From NCBI GenBank assembly GCA_016765335.1, contig JAESQE010000602.1, positions 1-9,422 on the forward strand: a stretch of DNA of 9,422 bases. Direction: 5' to 3'. The translations under genes and the position numbers were made by a program. Under the pieces are notes generated by a model. It was given only the letters and a program-made list of their open reading frames with translations, ran no database searches and had not been told where the DNA came from. Of the stretch, positions 1 through 7,090 are shown piece by piece. The DNA comes from Planctomycetaceae bacterium. Lineage in GTDB: Bacteria; Planctomycetota; Planctomycetia; Planctomycetales; Planctomycetaceae. Within the stretch, counting starts at the first letter, position 1, and the number at the start of each line of letters is the position of its first letter.

Positions 1-246
1 ATGTTGCGCAGCAAGCTGATGGGGCTCGTCGCCATTGAATCGATGTTTATCTCCGTTATTGGTCTTGTGCTCGGTGTCTTGATCAGCGCGCCTGTGCTTG
101 CGTATTTCTATATCAATCCGATTGAGATTACAGGCGATGCTGCACAAGTGATGCTGGAGAGTGGCTTTGAACCAATCGTACCTGTTTCGCTTCCGATTTT
201 ATTCAAAAATCATCTCAAATTGCTCAGTGTAAATCAACACCAGTGA
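1..246 (+). CDS. 3' end of an FtsX-like ABC transporter permease, apparently C-terminally truncated
   Basis: The frame is open at the window edge, so the first Met is probably internal and the true start lies upstream. Seen: a basic stretch (MLRSKL), a conserved-looking Glu (AIES), then one long hydrophobic helix at about residues 14-37, then a polar stretch ending GFEPIVPVSLP. This is the usual order near the C-terminus of FtsX/MacB/LolC-type permeases, which act in the inner membrane with an ABC ATPase. In that family the next roughly 40 residues normally form the last membrane helix and a short basic tail. Here only about 17 unrelated-looking residues follow before the stop. The other two forward frames show no continuation. 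The stop lies inside the 3' end of the convergent kinase gene, a 23-bp tail-to-tail overlap. Likely a remnant whose 3' end was removed by a deletion or rearrangement close to the kinase stop. Family call fairly sure, substrate unknown. Confidence 0.6.
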   Translation: MLRSKLMGLVAIESMFISVIGLVLGVLISAPVLAYFYINPIEITGDAAQVMLESGFEPIVPVSLPILFKNHLKLLSVNQHQ

Positions 247-1669
247 GCATTTTCTCTACCCGATCGCTGAATGCAGAGATCTCCAGAACGCTTTTTCGGA
301 CCTCTTCCGGGTCAGCTGTGCCTCGCGGATAGGTGTTGATCATAACGAAATGGGGGATTCCATCGATATCGCGGATTGTCAGGGCACCATGCGAAAGGGC
401 TGCGTTTAATCTTAAAGCCTGTTCGTAGAAAGTACTTTGGGCCGGACAGCACGTGCTGTAGATGAGTAGCAATTGCTGATCAGATCGGTGGTCGCTGCTT
501 TCGACAAAGACATTTTGCTTACGACCATCGGGCAGACGGACTGTCAGTCGATATTTATCATCACATCGCAGCCAGGAAACCGAAGGGTCGTGCCCGAGCG
601 CTTCTTCAAGAATCGATTCCACATGACGCAGTTGTCCCAAGATTGAACTGAGTAAGTGCGAAGCCGAGGTGCCGTTTTCAGGACGCGAATCCGGAGATTT
701 GGACATCATGCGGGCCACCGCTCCAGCAACCTCCAGCGGGATTTCCGGATTGATTTCTCTGAGCAGTGGCAGTGGTTGAGACAGAATATTCTGGACGAGT
801 TCTGTTCTGTTTTTTCCCGTATAAGGGAGATGACCGGCGAGAAGATAAAAAAGTGTGACACCCAGCGAATAAACATCCGAAGTGGTTGAGTGCTTTCCTG
901 TTTGCAGAACTTCTGGTGCAAGGTAAGGCAGCGTCCCCTGAACCTGTCCGTCTGGGAGTTGTTCAGGATGAGAGAGATGACGAGCCAAGCCGAAGTCTGC
1001 CAGTTTCGGAATCCCCAACGAGCAGACAAGAATGTTTTCCGGTTTGATGTCGCGATGCAGAATGCTGTGTCTGTGTGCAAAAGCCAGCCCTTGAGAAATT
1101 CCACAGACCCATTGCAGCGCTTTAAGAAACGGCAACGGACCATCTTTTCTGAGAATCGATTTCAGCGATCCTCCAGAGACCAATTCCATCTCAATAAAAT
1201 GACGTCCCTGGTATTCACCAATCGCATGCACGGTGACAATATTTGGGTGAATGAGCGACGCAGCCGAGCGTCCTTCTTTGACAGTTCTTTTCCATTCAGA
1301 ATCGGAGGGAATCTGTTTGGGCGAAGAGCTGAGCTTCAACGCGCAAGGACGACCCAGTTGCGAATGATTTGCCAGATAAACACGTCCCATGCCTCCTTTT
1401 CCAAGTAACGCATCACAACGATAAATCGAAAAACGTCTGCCGATAACATGGTCGAGGTTTTCGTCGTCATCGTGAAAAGCTACCTCTTCTAATTCTGCAT
1501 GCCTGGACTCGTCGTGCGATTCCCACAGGTATTCCGCCAAATCCTGAACAGGATCGATCGTTTCTTCCAGAAAAGAATCCTGCATATCCAACCCGATCAC
1601 AGTTTCCTCAGAATTGGCTTCCGAAGAAAACTTGGCATCAATGTCAGGATCTGAAGAAGGCTGATTCAT
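224..1669 (-). CDS. Serine/threonine protein kinase with C-terminal YbjN/secretion-chaperone-like domain
   Basis: Hanks-type (PknB-like) protein kinase that transfers phosphate from ATP to Ser/Thr of unknown substrates. All key elements are present: glycine loop GKGGMGRV (about 90-97), ATP-binding Lys112 (CALKL), Glu132 of helix C, HRDIKPEN (205-212, catalytic Asp207), DFG (225-227), APE (251-253), Asp265 and Arg329. It should therefore be active. Residues 1-75 are acidic and probably disordered. No membrane helix is visible, so it is presumably cytosolic. Residues about 350-481 form a separate alpha/beta region (SWLRCDDKYRL, DGRKQNVFVE, LRLNAALSHGAL, DRVEKMLTG). Its spacing recalls the YbjN / type III secretion chaperone (CesT-like) fold; that is inference. 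The ATG at 1667-1669 gives a normal N-terminus, but no clear Shine-Dalgarno sequence precedes it. Transcribed alone or downstream of glgB across a 466-bp gap. The C-terminus looks complete. Confidence 0.93.
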   Translation of the reverse strand: MNQPSSDPDIDAKFSSEANSEETVIGLDMQDSFLEETIDPVQDLAEYLWESHDESRHAELEEVAFHDDDENLDHVIGRRFSIYRCDALLGKGGMGRVYLANHSQLGRPCALKLSSSPKQIPSDSEWKRTVKEGRSAASLIHPNIVTVHAIGEYQGRHFIEMELVSGGSLKSILRKDGPLPFLKALQWVCGISQGLAFAHRHSILHRDIKPENILVCSLGIPKLADFGLARHLSHPEQLPDGQVQGTLPYLAPEVLQTGKHSTTSDVYSLGVTLFYLLAGHLPYTGKNRTELVQNILSQPLPLLREINPEIPLEVAGAVARMMSKSPDSRPENGTSASHLLSSILGQLRHVESILEEALGHDPSVSWLRCDDKYRLTVRLPDGRKQNVFVESSDHRSDQQLLLIYSTCCPAQSTFYEQALRLNAALSHGALTIRDIDGIPHFVMINTYPRGTADPEEVRKSVLEISAFSDRVEKMLTGVDLH

Positions 1670-1707
1670 TGTTATAGGTGCATTTCAAACGAAACATTGG
1701 CAACAAA

Positions 1708-1794
1708 TACGCATTCGCGTAATTGTTCTTGCGTTGGACGCTCGCTAACCAATTGTCAGTACAAGGCCACGATCAATCACACAACGCAGTTTTT
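1708..1794 (-). repeat. 87-bp dispersed intergenic repeat, copy A
   Basis: Read on the minus strand, this segment aligns without gaps to 6954-7040 on the plus strand, with 69 of 87 bases identical by my count. The first ten bases (AAAAACTGCG) and the last seven (ATGCGTA) match exactly. So does a 20-base core, GATCGTGGCCTTGTACTGAC (1755-1774 here). Many of the differences are transitions. The kinase-proximal end can form a small 5-bp hairpin (TACGC-ATTC-GCGTA). It starts 38 bp upstream of the kinase ATG, so it may lie in that gene's promoter or leader. Function unknown; probably a multi-copy intergenic element. Confidence 0.8.
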
Positions 1795-1930
1795 CATCGA
1801 GGGAACAAGAAGATGAGATTTCATCCATCAAGTGATACTTCATACTCGCATAAATAGTAGCAAGATACTACACATTTGACTGAAAACTACGGCTCAAAGA
1901 AGAATTATCCATAGCCTCAAACAGCTGTAG

Positions 1931-1957
1931 GCTGGGTTAGTTTTTACGTAACCCAGC
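1931..1957. repeat. REP-like palindrome GCTGGGTTA / TAACCCAGC
   Basis: A perfect 9-bp inverted repeat around a 9-base loop. No U-rich tract follows on either strand, so it does not look like an intrinsic terminator. Its GGGTTA...TAACCC core resembles abundant extragenic palindromes of planctomycetes and cyanobacteria; that resemblance is from memory. Confidence 0.6.
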
Positions 1958-1981
1958 AATACGCTTTCCCTTTTTTATTAC

Positions 1982-2033
1982 CGGGTAGCACAGACAATCC
2001 CGTTCAGAGTTGTCTGTGTTGCGCAGCAACCCG
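1982..2033. repeat. Compound palindrome (nested, branched hairpin)
   Basis: An inner perfect 9-bp stem, CACAGACAA (1989-1997) with TTGTCTGTG (2010-2018), has a 12-base loop. It is enclosed by CGGGT (1982-1986) with ACCCG (2029-2033). A small second hairpin, GTTGC-GCA-GCAAC (2018-2030), shares bases with both stems and would be an alternative fold. No U-tract follows on either strand. Probably an extragenic repeat element rather than a terminator. Confidence 0.55.
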
Positions 2034-2046
2034 AGGAATTCTCACT

Positions 2047-2076
2047 GAGTATTCAACAAAAGCACGCTAAAGCGTG
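2047..2076 (-). terminator. Possible intrinsic terminator of glgB, built from a short palindrome
   Basis: On the minus strand, 60 bases past the glgB stop codon, a short hairpin CACGC-TTTA-GCGTG (2063-2076) is followed directly by CTTTTGTT. The stem is only five base pairs and the U-run is interrupted, so termination would be weak. The palindrome, preceded by GGAGTT on this strand, also resembles a common planctomycete intergenic repeat (memory only). Confidence 0.4.
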
Positions 2077-2135
2077 AACTCCAACATTTCTAATACCACT
2101 TGGGCAATTACCAGGGACATACTGACTCGGCTTGT

Positions 2136-4103
2136 CTACTCGGGTTTTGTTTCGCCTTCGTATCTTAGGATCATCATGCCTAAAGGAGGTAGGACGACTT
2201 CGATGCTTTGGTCGCGGCCGTGCATTGATTCTGCAATGGTTGTGACTCCGCCGGCGTTGCCTACGTTGGTGCCGCCGTAGGTTGCTGCATCGCTGTTGAC
2301 GACTTCTTTGTAAAATCCCGGGTGAGGAACTCCGACAAGATAGTTATCTCTAGAGACCGGTGTGAAGTTGAAAATGCAGACCAGTGTTTCTGTTTGATCT
2401 TTCGAGATGCGGCAAAATGCATAGGTGCTGTTGTCGGCGTCATCGGCATGAATCCAGGAAAAACCTTCGCTGGAAAAATCGACTTCATGCAACGCCGGAT
2501 AAGCCCGCAGTGCCTGATTGAGATCACCGATAAAGTTGCGTACTCCATCGTGATGCGTGTTGCCAATCAATGCCCAGTCGAGTTCGGAATCGTGATTCCA
2601 TTCATGCCATTGAGCCAGCTCGCAGCCCATAAACATCAGCTTTTTCCCCGGCATGCAGTACTGATAGCCGTACAAAAGCCGCAAGTTGGCAAACTGTTGC
2701 CAATAGTCTCCCGGCATCTGAGCAACGAGCGAATGTTTGCCGTGCACAACTTCATCGTGTGAAAGCGGGAGCAAAAAGTTTTCGGTAAATGCGTAAATCA
2801 TACGAAAAGAAAGTGCATTTTGATGATGCCTGCGATGGATCGGATCACGCTCTAAATACTGCAACGTATCGTTCATCCAGCCCATGTCCCACTTGATGCT
2901 GAAACCGAGACCGCCATCGTAAACCGGATGAGAAACTCCTCCCCAGTCGGTCGATTCTTCAGCAAACGTGAGCACGCCTGGGAATTCCCCATGCACAACG
3001 GTATTCAAATCTTTGAGGAACCGAATCGCTTCCAGGTTTTCTCGTCCGCCATGTTCATTCGGAATCCATTCGCCCTCTTCCCGTGAGTAATCCAGATAAA
3101 GCATCGAAGCGACCGCATCAACCCGAATCCCATCCAGGTGATATTTATCAATCCAGAACCGAGCACTGGAAAGCAGGAAGTTTCGAACTTCGTCTCGTCC
3201 AAAGTTGAAGATGTACGTGTTCCAATCCGGATGAAATCCCTGGCGAGGATCATCGTGCTCGTACAAACTGGTTCCATCAAATTTCCCCAACGAATGAGGA
3301 TCAGTCGGGAAGTGTGCTGGAACCCAGTCAATAATAATCCCGATGCCTGCTTGATGAAACTTGTCGACAAAATGCTTGAAATCATCGGGAGGACCAAAGC
3401 GGCTTGTCGGAGCAAAGTAGCCCGTTGTCTGATATCCCCAAGAGCCATCAAACGGGTGCTCGGTAATCGGCATCAATTCGATGTGCGTGTATCCCATTTC
3501 ACGCACATATTCCAGCAAGCTGTCTGCCAGTTCGCGGTAGGTGTAATATTTCCTGCCATCTTTCGGACGTTTCCAGGAACCAAGATGAATTTCGTAAATT
3601 GAAATCGGTTCTGCAAACCAGTCGCGTGTCTGGCGATCTTCGATCCACTGTTGATCGTTCCACTGATACTGATCGATGTCGTACACAATCGAAGCTGTCT
3701 TCGGGGCAGACTCCGAAAAGAAAGCCATCGGATCAGATTTTTCGAGCACTTCACCAGTCTGAGTTTCGACAGCGAATTTGTAGGTCTGCCCGTTGGTGAT
3801 TCCAGGGACAAAGCCGGACCAAATTCCGGTATCGCTGCCGAGGAGGTCGTTTTGACCTGCGGTCCAACTATTGACATCGCAAATCACACTGACACGTTTG
3901 GCATTGGGTGCCCAAACCGCAAAACGCGTTCCGGTTTTTCCCTCGTGTTCGCAGCTGTGTGCTCCAAGCTGATTATACATCGTACAGTGCATTCCTCGTT
4001 TGAGTGCTAACAGTTCCGGGGCTGACCAGTGAATTGTACTGGAGTTCTTGATCACCAGTGAGGACTCTGTTGGCATGTCGTTCTCGTTGGATTGATACTT
4101 CAT
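2136..4103 (-). CDS. glgB: 1,4-alpha-glucan branching enzyme (GH13)
   Basis: Cuts alpha-1,4-glucan chains and re-attaches them through alpha-1,6 bonds, creating glycogen branches in the cytoplasm. Domain order is visible: an N-terminal carbohydrate-binding module (CBM48-like, about 55-140, with [13 protein letters not shown]), a GH13 catalytic barrel (about 165-540) and an all-beta C-terminal domain (about 545-650). Catalytic motifs are intact: DWVPAHF (259-265), [10 protein letters not shown] with nucleophile Asp329, FAEEST with acid/base Glu382, and SHDEVVHGK with Asp450. At 655 residues it lacks the additional N-terminal domain of the 728-residue E. coli enzyme, as in many bacteria. The start at 4103 has no clear Shine-Dalgarno sequence; Met10 (4076) is an alternative preceded by a weak GAGAA. 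No other glycogen gene is visible, so it is probably a single-gene unit. Two palindromes upstream may be operators. Confidence 0.97.
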   Translation of the reverse strand: MKYQSNENDMPTESSLVIKNSSTIHWSAPELLALKRGMHCTMYNQLGAHSCEHEGKTGTRFAVWAPNAKRVSVICDVNSWTAGQNDLLGSDTGIWSGFVPGITNGQTYKFAVETQTGEVLEKSDPMAFFSESAPKTASIVYDIDQYQWNDQQWIEDRQTRDWFAEPISIYEIHLGSWKRPKDGRKYYTYRELADSLLEYVREMGYTHIELMPITEHPFDGSWGYQTTGYFAPTSRFGPPDDFKHFVDKFHQAGIGIIIDWVPAHFPTDPHSLGKFDGTSLYEHDDPRQGFHPDWNTYIFNFGRDEVRNFLLSSARFWIDKYHLDGIRVDAVASMLYLDYSREEGEWIPNEHGGRENLEAIRFLKDLNTVVHGEFPGVLTFAEESTDWGGVSHPVYDGGLGFSIKWDMGWMNDTLQYLERDPIHRRHHQNALSFRMIYAFTENFLLPLSHDEVVHGKHSLVAQMPGDYWQQFANLRLLYGYQYCMPGKKLMFMGCELAQWHEWNHDSELDWALIGNTHHDGVRNFIGDLNQALRAYPALHEVDFSSEGFSWIHADDADNSTYAFCRISKDQTETLVCIFNFTPVSRDNYLVGVPHPGFYKEVVNSDAATYGGTNVGNAGGVTTIAESMHGRDQSIEVVLPPLGMMILRYEGETKPE

Positions 4104-4174
4104 TGTCTGGTACTACAAAGGCAGCTACTTTGCTGGCATCTTAAATGGATATCCTGACAAAATCTAACATAACT

Positions 4175-4187
4175 GAGAACAGTTCCC
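4175..4187. promoter_or_regulatory. Candidate operator 1 upstream of glgB
   Basis: GAGAACAGTTCCC is an imperfect palindrome (GAAC-A-GTTC core) that differs by one base from the perfect palindrome 41 bp away. It lies 72 bp upstream of the glgB start. Repeated near-identical palindromes about four helical turns apart suggest a cooperatively bound dimeric regulator. The regulator is unknown. Confidence 0.4.
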
Positions 4188-4215
4188 CATTTACTACACC
4201 AAAAAAAAGGCTAGT

Positions 4216-4228
4216 GGGAACAGTTCCC
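4216..4228. promoter_or_regulatory. Candidate operator 2 upstream of glgB (perfect palindrome)
   Basis: GGGAAC-A-GTTCCC is a perfect 13-bp palindrome with a one-base centre, 113 bp upstream of the glgB start and in phase with operator 1. Alternative readings: on the glgB strand a run of eight T begins seven bases further on, so a weak terminator-like structure is possible. The two sites could also be ends of a small relic element. Confidence 0.4.
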
Positions 4229-4508
4229 TTAACCTGTAAACTTGATGATAAGTCTCATAGTCTAAGGGGTTTTTGCTTTTTGTACAGATTCATCCTGTTT
4301 TGTGAGCTGGGGGTTTTCTAAAGAAAAGTTACGTTTCACTCGGCCTACGACACATCAATGTTAGAGCATAAGAGGTTGCTTCGAAGTAATTGCTGAAAAT
4401 GATTTTGAATTCCCTCGATTTTCCTTTGCTCATCCATGATCGATATGTGACAATTCTGGTTAGGTAGTATCCGGTAAGTCATCGTGTCCTCTGTAGGTAA
4501 TCAGTTCG

Positions 4509-5497
4509 ATGAGCGTTTCAAAAAATCCTTTATTCTGGTCGTTTCCTGCGGGATCGTTGTTTGCAACTCGCATCAGAATCAGTATCTACTTTCCGTTACT
4601 ACTGATTTCGCCGTCCGTTCGGCTGGATTTCCAGATCGCGTTGGCCCTGACGATTATCTTCCTGGTCAGTACGTTGTTACACGAATTGATTGGGCACGTT
4701 TTGGTCGCTCGTTCGACTGGCGGGGATGCCAATGAGGTTTTGCTGTGGCCTTTGGGGGGTCTTGCCTGGGTACGACCTGCAAATACTTTTCAGTCACAAT
4801 TCTTAACCGCAGCTGGTGGCCCCGGCATGAACTTGCTGATCTGCCTGGCGACATTGCCAACTGTGCTTTTTGTTGAAAACGGATCAGCCGCTTTCTACCC
4901 TTTTCATCTTCCTGTGACACAGTTTTCAGAACAGTGGTCGGGGGAAGTCTTTTTGCTGATCTTCTTTGTTAACTGGACCTTGGCGTTGATTAATCTTCTG
5001 CCCGTACACCCGCTTGATGGGGGGCGTATGCTGGAAGCGTGCTTGCGAGGTCATGGTTCTGAAACCGAGCGAAAAACGCTTTGCCTAAGAATTAGTATGA
5101 TCACCGGAATCATGTTAATGATACTTGGGATCTACCTGGATAATGTTTGGGTTGTTGTCTTTTCATCGATGTTGATGATGTTAAGCATTCTCGAAAGTGC
5201 GAACCAGCACTGGGGAGATAGCTACGACGAATCCTTCATGGATACGATTTCTCAGAAGGTTACACATCTTTGGAGCGAGGCGAGCAAACAGAAAAGCACC
5301 CACAACAAAGTTACTGGGCCAAGCGACAAGAAAAGAAAGAAGCCCAAAAACAGGAACATCTGCAAGAAGTCAAACAAGAACAAGAACGCAAGCTTGATAC
5401 ACTGCTCGCCAAAGTGCACGAGTCAGGAATCCATTCTCTGAATGCGGAAGAAAAAAGATTCTTGCAAAGAACCAGCAAAAACTATCGTGCCAAGTAA
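4509..5497 (+). pseudogene. M50 family (site-2-type) membrane metalloprotease with a -1 frameshift and an altered HExxH motif
   Basis: Intramembrane zinc-protease family (S2P/SpoIVFB-like). Seen: several hydrophobic helices (about 24-57, 98-122, 145-165, 192-225), a zinc-site region LLHELIGHVLVAR (56-68), LLWPLGGLAWVRP (78-90) and NLLPVHPLDGGR (162-173, metal-ligand Asp170). Two lesions stand out. First, the motif reads H58-E-L-I-G-H63, one residue longer than HExxH. Second, at about 5238-5242 the reading frame breaks. The first frame runs on to 5441 as Lys/Asn-rich nonsense. The -1 frame encodes GYDFSEGYTSLER and then a coiled, charged tail ending LDTLLAKVHESGIHSLNAEE and KRFLQRTSKNYRAK at 5497, a typical M50 ending in this phylum. 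Joining the frames at 5240 gives about 329 residues, so one lost G would explain it. No slippery heptamer is visible. It is either a decaying gene or a sequencing error. Substrate unknown. Confidence 0.8.
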
Positions 5498-5518
5498 AGC
5501 ATCAATCAATTCCAATAA

Positions 5519-5555
5519 AAACAAGGCCAGCGATCTGAAATCGCTGGCCTTGTTT
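5519..5555. terminator. Bidirectional intrinsic terminator between the M50 gene and dapL
   Basis: A perfect 16-bp stem (5519-5534 with 5540-5555) has a five-base loop. It is GC-rich in the middle (GGCCAGCGAT), with an A-run on the left and TTGTTT on the right, so it works as a terminator on both strands. It starts 21 bp after the frame-corrected M50 stop and ends 23 bp before the dapL stop, exactly where two convergent genes need it. Confidence 0.9.
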
Positions 5556-5578
5556 GCTTAAGTTTTGCAGTAAATATT

Positions 5579-6811
5579 CTAGCTGACGAGTTTTTGGAAT
5601 CGCTCGACTGCGGCTTCTACGTTTTCACGAGAATTGAAGGAACTGAACCGGAAATAACCTTCGCCCGCTGCGCCAAAGCCACTGCCTGGGGTTCCGACCA
5701 AATGAGCCTTTTGAAGGAGTTCGTCAAAGAAGCCCCAGCTGTCGAAATCGCCCGGTGTTTTTAGCCAGACATAAGGAGCATTCACCCCGCCATGCGCGGT
5801 GATGCCTACTTGCTCAAGACCTTCACGAAGTAGGCGAGCATTCTCCAGATAAAACGCGACCAGTTGTTTGATCTGCTTGCGGCCTTCAGGAGAATAAGCA
5901 GCTTCTGCTCCCCGCTGAAGAATGTAAGAAACACCATTGAATTTAGTGCTTTGCCTACGATTCCAGAGTTGATGCAAACTGACAGGTTCTCCCGTCGAAG
6001 TTTTGGCAACAAGCTCTTTAGGAATCACTGTGAATGCACAGCGAGTTCCGGTGAAACCAGCGTTTTTACTGAAACTGCGGAATTCAATCGCGACTTCTCT
6101 GGCTCCTTCAATTTCGAATATGGAGCGAGGAATTTCCGGATCTGTAACGAACGCTTCGTAGGCTGAATCAAACAGGATGATTGAATTGTGCTCGCGGGCA
6201 TAATCAACCCATTGCTTAAGATCCTCTTTGCTGGCGACGACCCCAGTAGGATTGTTCGGATAGCAAAGATAAATAATATCAACGGGCTCACTGGGGAACG
6301 CGGGCTTAAAATTGTTCTCAGCTGTAACCGGGAGGTAAACCAAGCCTTCGTATCGCCCTTGCCCATCTGCTTCACCGGTGTGCCAAGCCATGACATTGGT
6401 ATCAACATAAACAGGGTAAACCGGATCCAAAACTGCAATCCGATTATCGCTTCCAAAGATATCTAGAATGTTACCTGTATCACATTTGCTTCCATCAGAA
6501 ATAAATATTTCATCTGCTGAAATAGAAACACCTCGATCTTGGTAATCATTTTTTGCGATTGCTTCTCGCAAAAAATCGTGGCCCTGCTCGGGACCGTATC
6601 CTTGAAATGTTTCTCGCTGAGACATCTCGTCAGTGGCTTTGTGAATAGCTTGGGTAATTGCAGCAGGAAGCGGTTCGGTCACATCGCCAATACCGAGTTT
6701 GATGACATCAGCTTCTGGGTTTGCTTCGCAGAACGAATTCACTCTTCTAGCAATTTCAGGAAAAAGGTAGCCAGCTTTAAGTTTCAAATAATTTTCGTTG
6801 ATCGTAGTCAT
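5579..6811 (-). CDS. dapL: LL-diaminopimelate aminotransferase
   Basis: Pyridoxal-phosphate enzyme that converts tetrahydrodipicolinate and glutamate directly to LL-diaminopimelate and 2-oxoglutarate. It replaces the DapD/DapC/DapE acylated steps of lysine and peptidoglycan precursor synthesis. It has the characteristic start [20 protein letters not shown] (4-23), FQGYGPEQG (69-77), YPNNPTG (184-190, Asn187 contacts the cofactor), DSAYEAF (215-221) and [10 protein letters not shown] (246-255) with the Schiff-base Lys249. YFRFSSF (386-392) contributes the carboxylate-binding Arg388. The 410-residue length matches the plant/Chlamydia-type family. ATG at 6809-6811 is chosen because [11 protein letters not shown] is the standard N-terminus; only a weak GAG precedes it. 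The gene lies downstream of rpoC on the same strand, separated by a 459-bp gap with a MITE-like element whose near end is 48 bp from the start codon. It therefore probably has its own promoter in or next to that element. Confidence 0.97.
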   Translation of the reverse strand: MTTINENYLKLKAGYLFPEIARRVNSFCEANPEADVIKLGIGDVTEPLPAAITQAIHKATDEMSQRETFQGYGPEQGHDFLREAIAKNDYQDRGVSISADEIFISDGSKCDTGNILDIFGSDNRIAVLDPVYPVYVDTNVMAWHTGEADGQGRYEGLVYLPVTAENNFKPAFPSEPVDIIYLCYPNNPTGVVASKEDLKQWVDYAREHNSIILFDSAYEAFVTDPEIPRSIFEIEGAREVAIEFRSFSKNAGFTGTRCAFTVIPKELVAKTSTGEPVSLHQLWNRRQSTKFNGVSYILQRGAEAAYSPEGRKQIKQLVAFYLENARLLREGLEQVGITAHGGVNAPYVWLKTPGDFDSWGFFDELLQKAHLVGTPGSGFGAAGEGYFRFSSFNSRENVEAAVERFQKLVS

Positions 6812-6858
6812 TTTAGTTTACTCAGGTGAAGAAAAGTTGCTGTAGATGGGAGCTTGAT

Positions 6859-7090
6859 TAAGGGAACCTCTATTAATTGAATCCCAGAGATTCTCGAATA
6901 TAGTTTGGTTATTAAAAACAGTTCAAAAACCCCCTCTAATACCAAACTCAATTAAAAACTGCGCTACGTGATCGATCGTGGCCTTGTACTGACCAGGACT
7001 TAGGAAACGTTCAACGCGCAAACAAATATGCGAATGCGTATAACTCCCCCCCTTCGTAAGGAGGAGAACGAATTAATAGAGGTTCTCTTA
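6859..7090. mobile_element. MITE-like element with 20-bp terminal inverted repeats
   Basis: The left end TAAGGGAACCTCTATTAATT (6859-6878) is the inverted copy of 7071-7090, with 19 of 20 bases matching. Both ends abut TTAA (6858-6861 and 7088-7091), or TA if a two-base duplication is assumed, as expected for a target-site duplication. The 232-bp interior has no credible ORF, so any movement would rely on a transposase elsewhere. It contains the 87-bp repeat B and a small C-run/G-run hairpin near the right end (about 7044-7065). It sits between rpoC and dapL, 48 bp upstream of dapL, and may supply or disturb its promoter. TIR identity is clear; the MITE label is inference. Confidence 0.65.
6954..7040 (+). 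repeat. 87-bp dispersed intergenic repeat, copy B
   Basis: Gap-free partner of 1708-1794 in opposite orientation, 69 of 87 bases identical; the exact 20-base core is at 6974-6993. The terminal hairpin is kept here as TATGC-GAAT-GCGTA, with one G-T pair replacing a G-C pair. It lies inside the inverted-repeat-bounded element 6859-7090, while copy A has no such ends around it. The repeat therefore either predates that element or is an independent unit. Confidence 0.8.

Larger units (their letters stand above)
1670..2135. other. Intergenic region between glgB and the kinase gene, rich in repeats
   Basis: No credible gene is seen in these 466 bases. They should hold the kinase promoter (minus strand) and the end of the glgB transcript. 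I could not find a convincing -35/-10 pair. The region contains an 87-bp dispersed repeat close to the kinase start and, nearer glgB, three unrelated palindromes, each listed separately. Confidence 0.75.
4104..4508. other. Divergent intergenic region between glgB and the M50 protease gene
   Basis: These 405 bases must contain both the glgB promoter (minus strand) and the M50 gene promoter (plus strand). The only clear structure is a pair of 13-bp palindromes, listed separately, with a run of eight A (4201-4208) between them. I saw no convincing -35/-10 pair, no RNA gene and no short ORF worth calling. Before the M50 ATG there is a weak AGGT (4495-4498), ten bases from the start. Confidence 0.6.

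Noticed and set aside
706..1408. Long open frames in other frames or on the opposite strand across the kinase gene (for example 890-1408 plus strand)
   Set aside because: They overlap a clearly coding kinase with all catalytic motifs. Their translations are rich in Arg/Phe/Cys without domains, as expected of shadow frames.
1670..2135. CRISPR array or tRNA in the repeat-rich gap
   Set aside because: The palindromes are unrelated to each other and not regularly spaced, and no cloverleaf is seen.
2261..4010. Several 66-154-residue open frames inside glgB on both strands
   Set aside because: All lie inside an intact, highly conserved branching enzyme and show no motif of their own.
4200..4235. 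Palindrome plus T8 tract as an intrinsic terminator or attenuator before glgB
   Set aside because: The palindrome has a one-base centre, so a real hairpin would have only about four pairs, and the T-run starts seven bases away. The paired-operator reading fits better.
5235..5245. Programmed -1 ribosomal frameshift in the M50 gene
   Set aside because: No X-XXY-YYZ slippery heptamer at the junction and no clear downstream stimulatory hairpin. A simple one-base loss is the more likely explanation.
5270..5497. Separate small gene starting with TTG at 5270
   Set aside because: Its sequence is the C-terminal tail of the M50 protein, and the same frame already reads GYDFSEGYTS upstream of the TTG. 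It is the frameshifted end of one gene.
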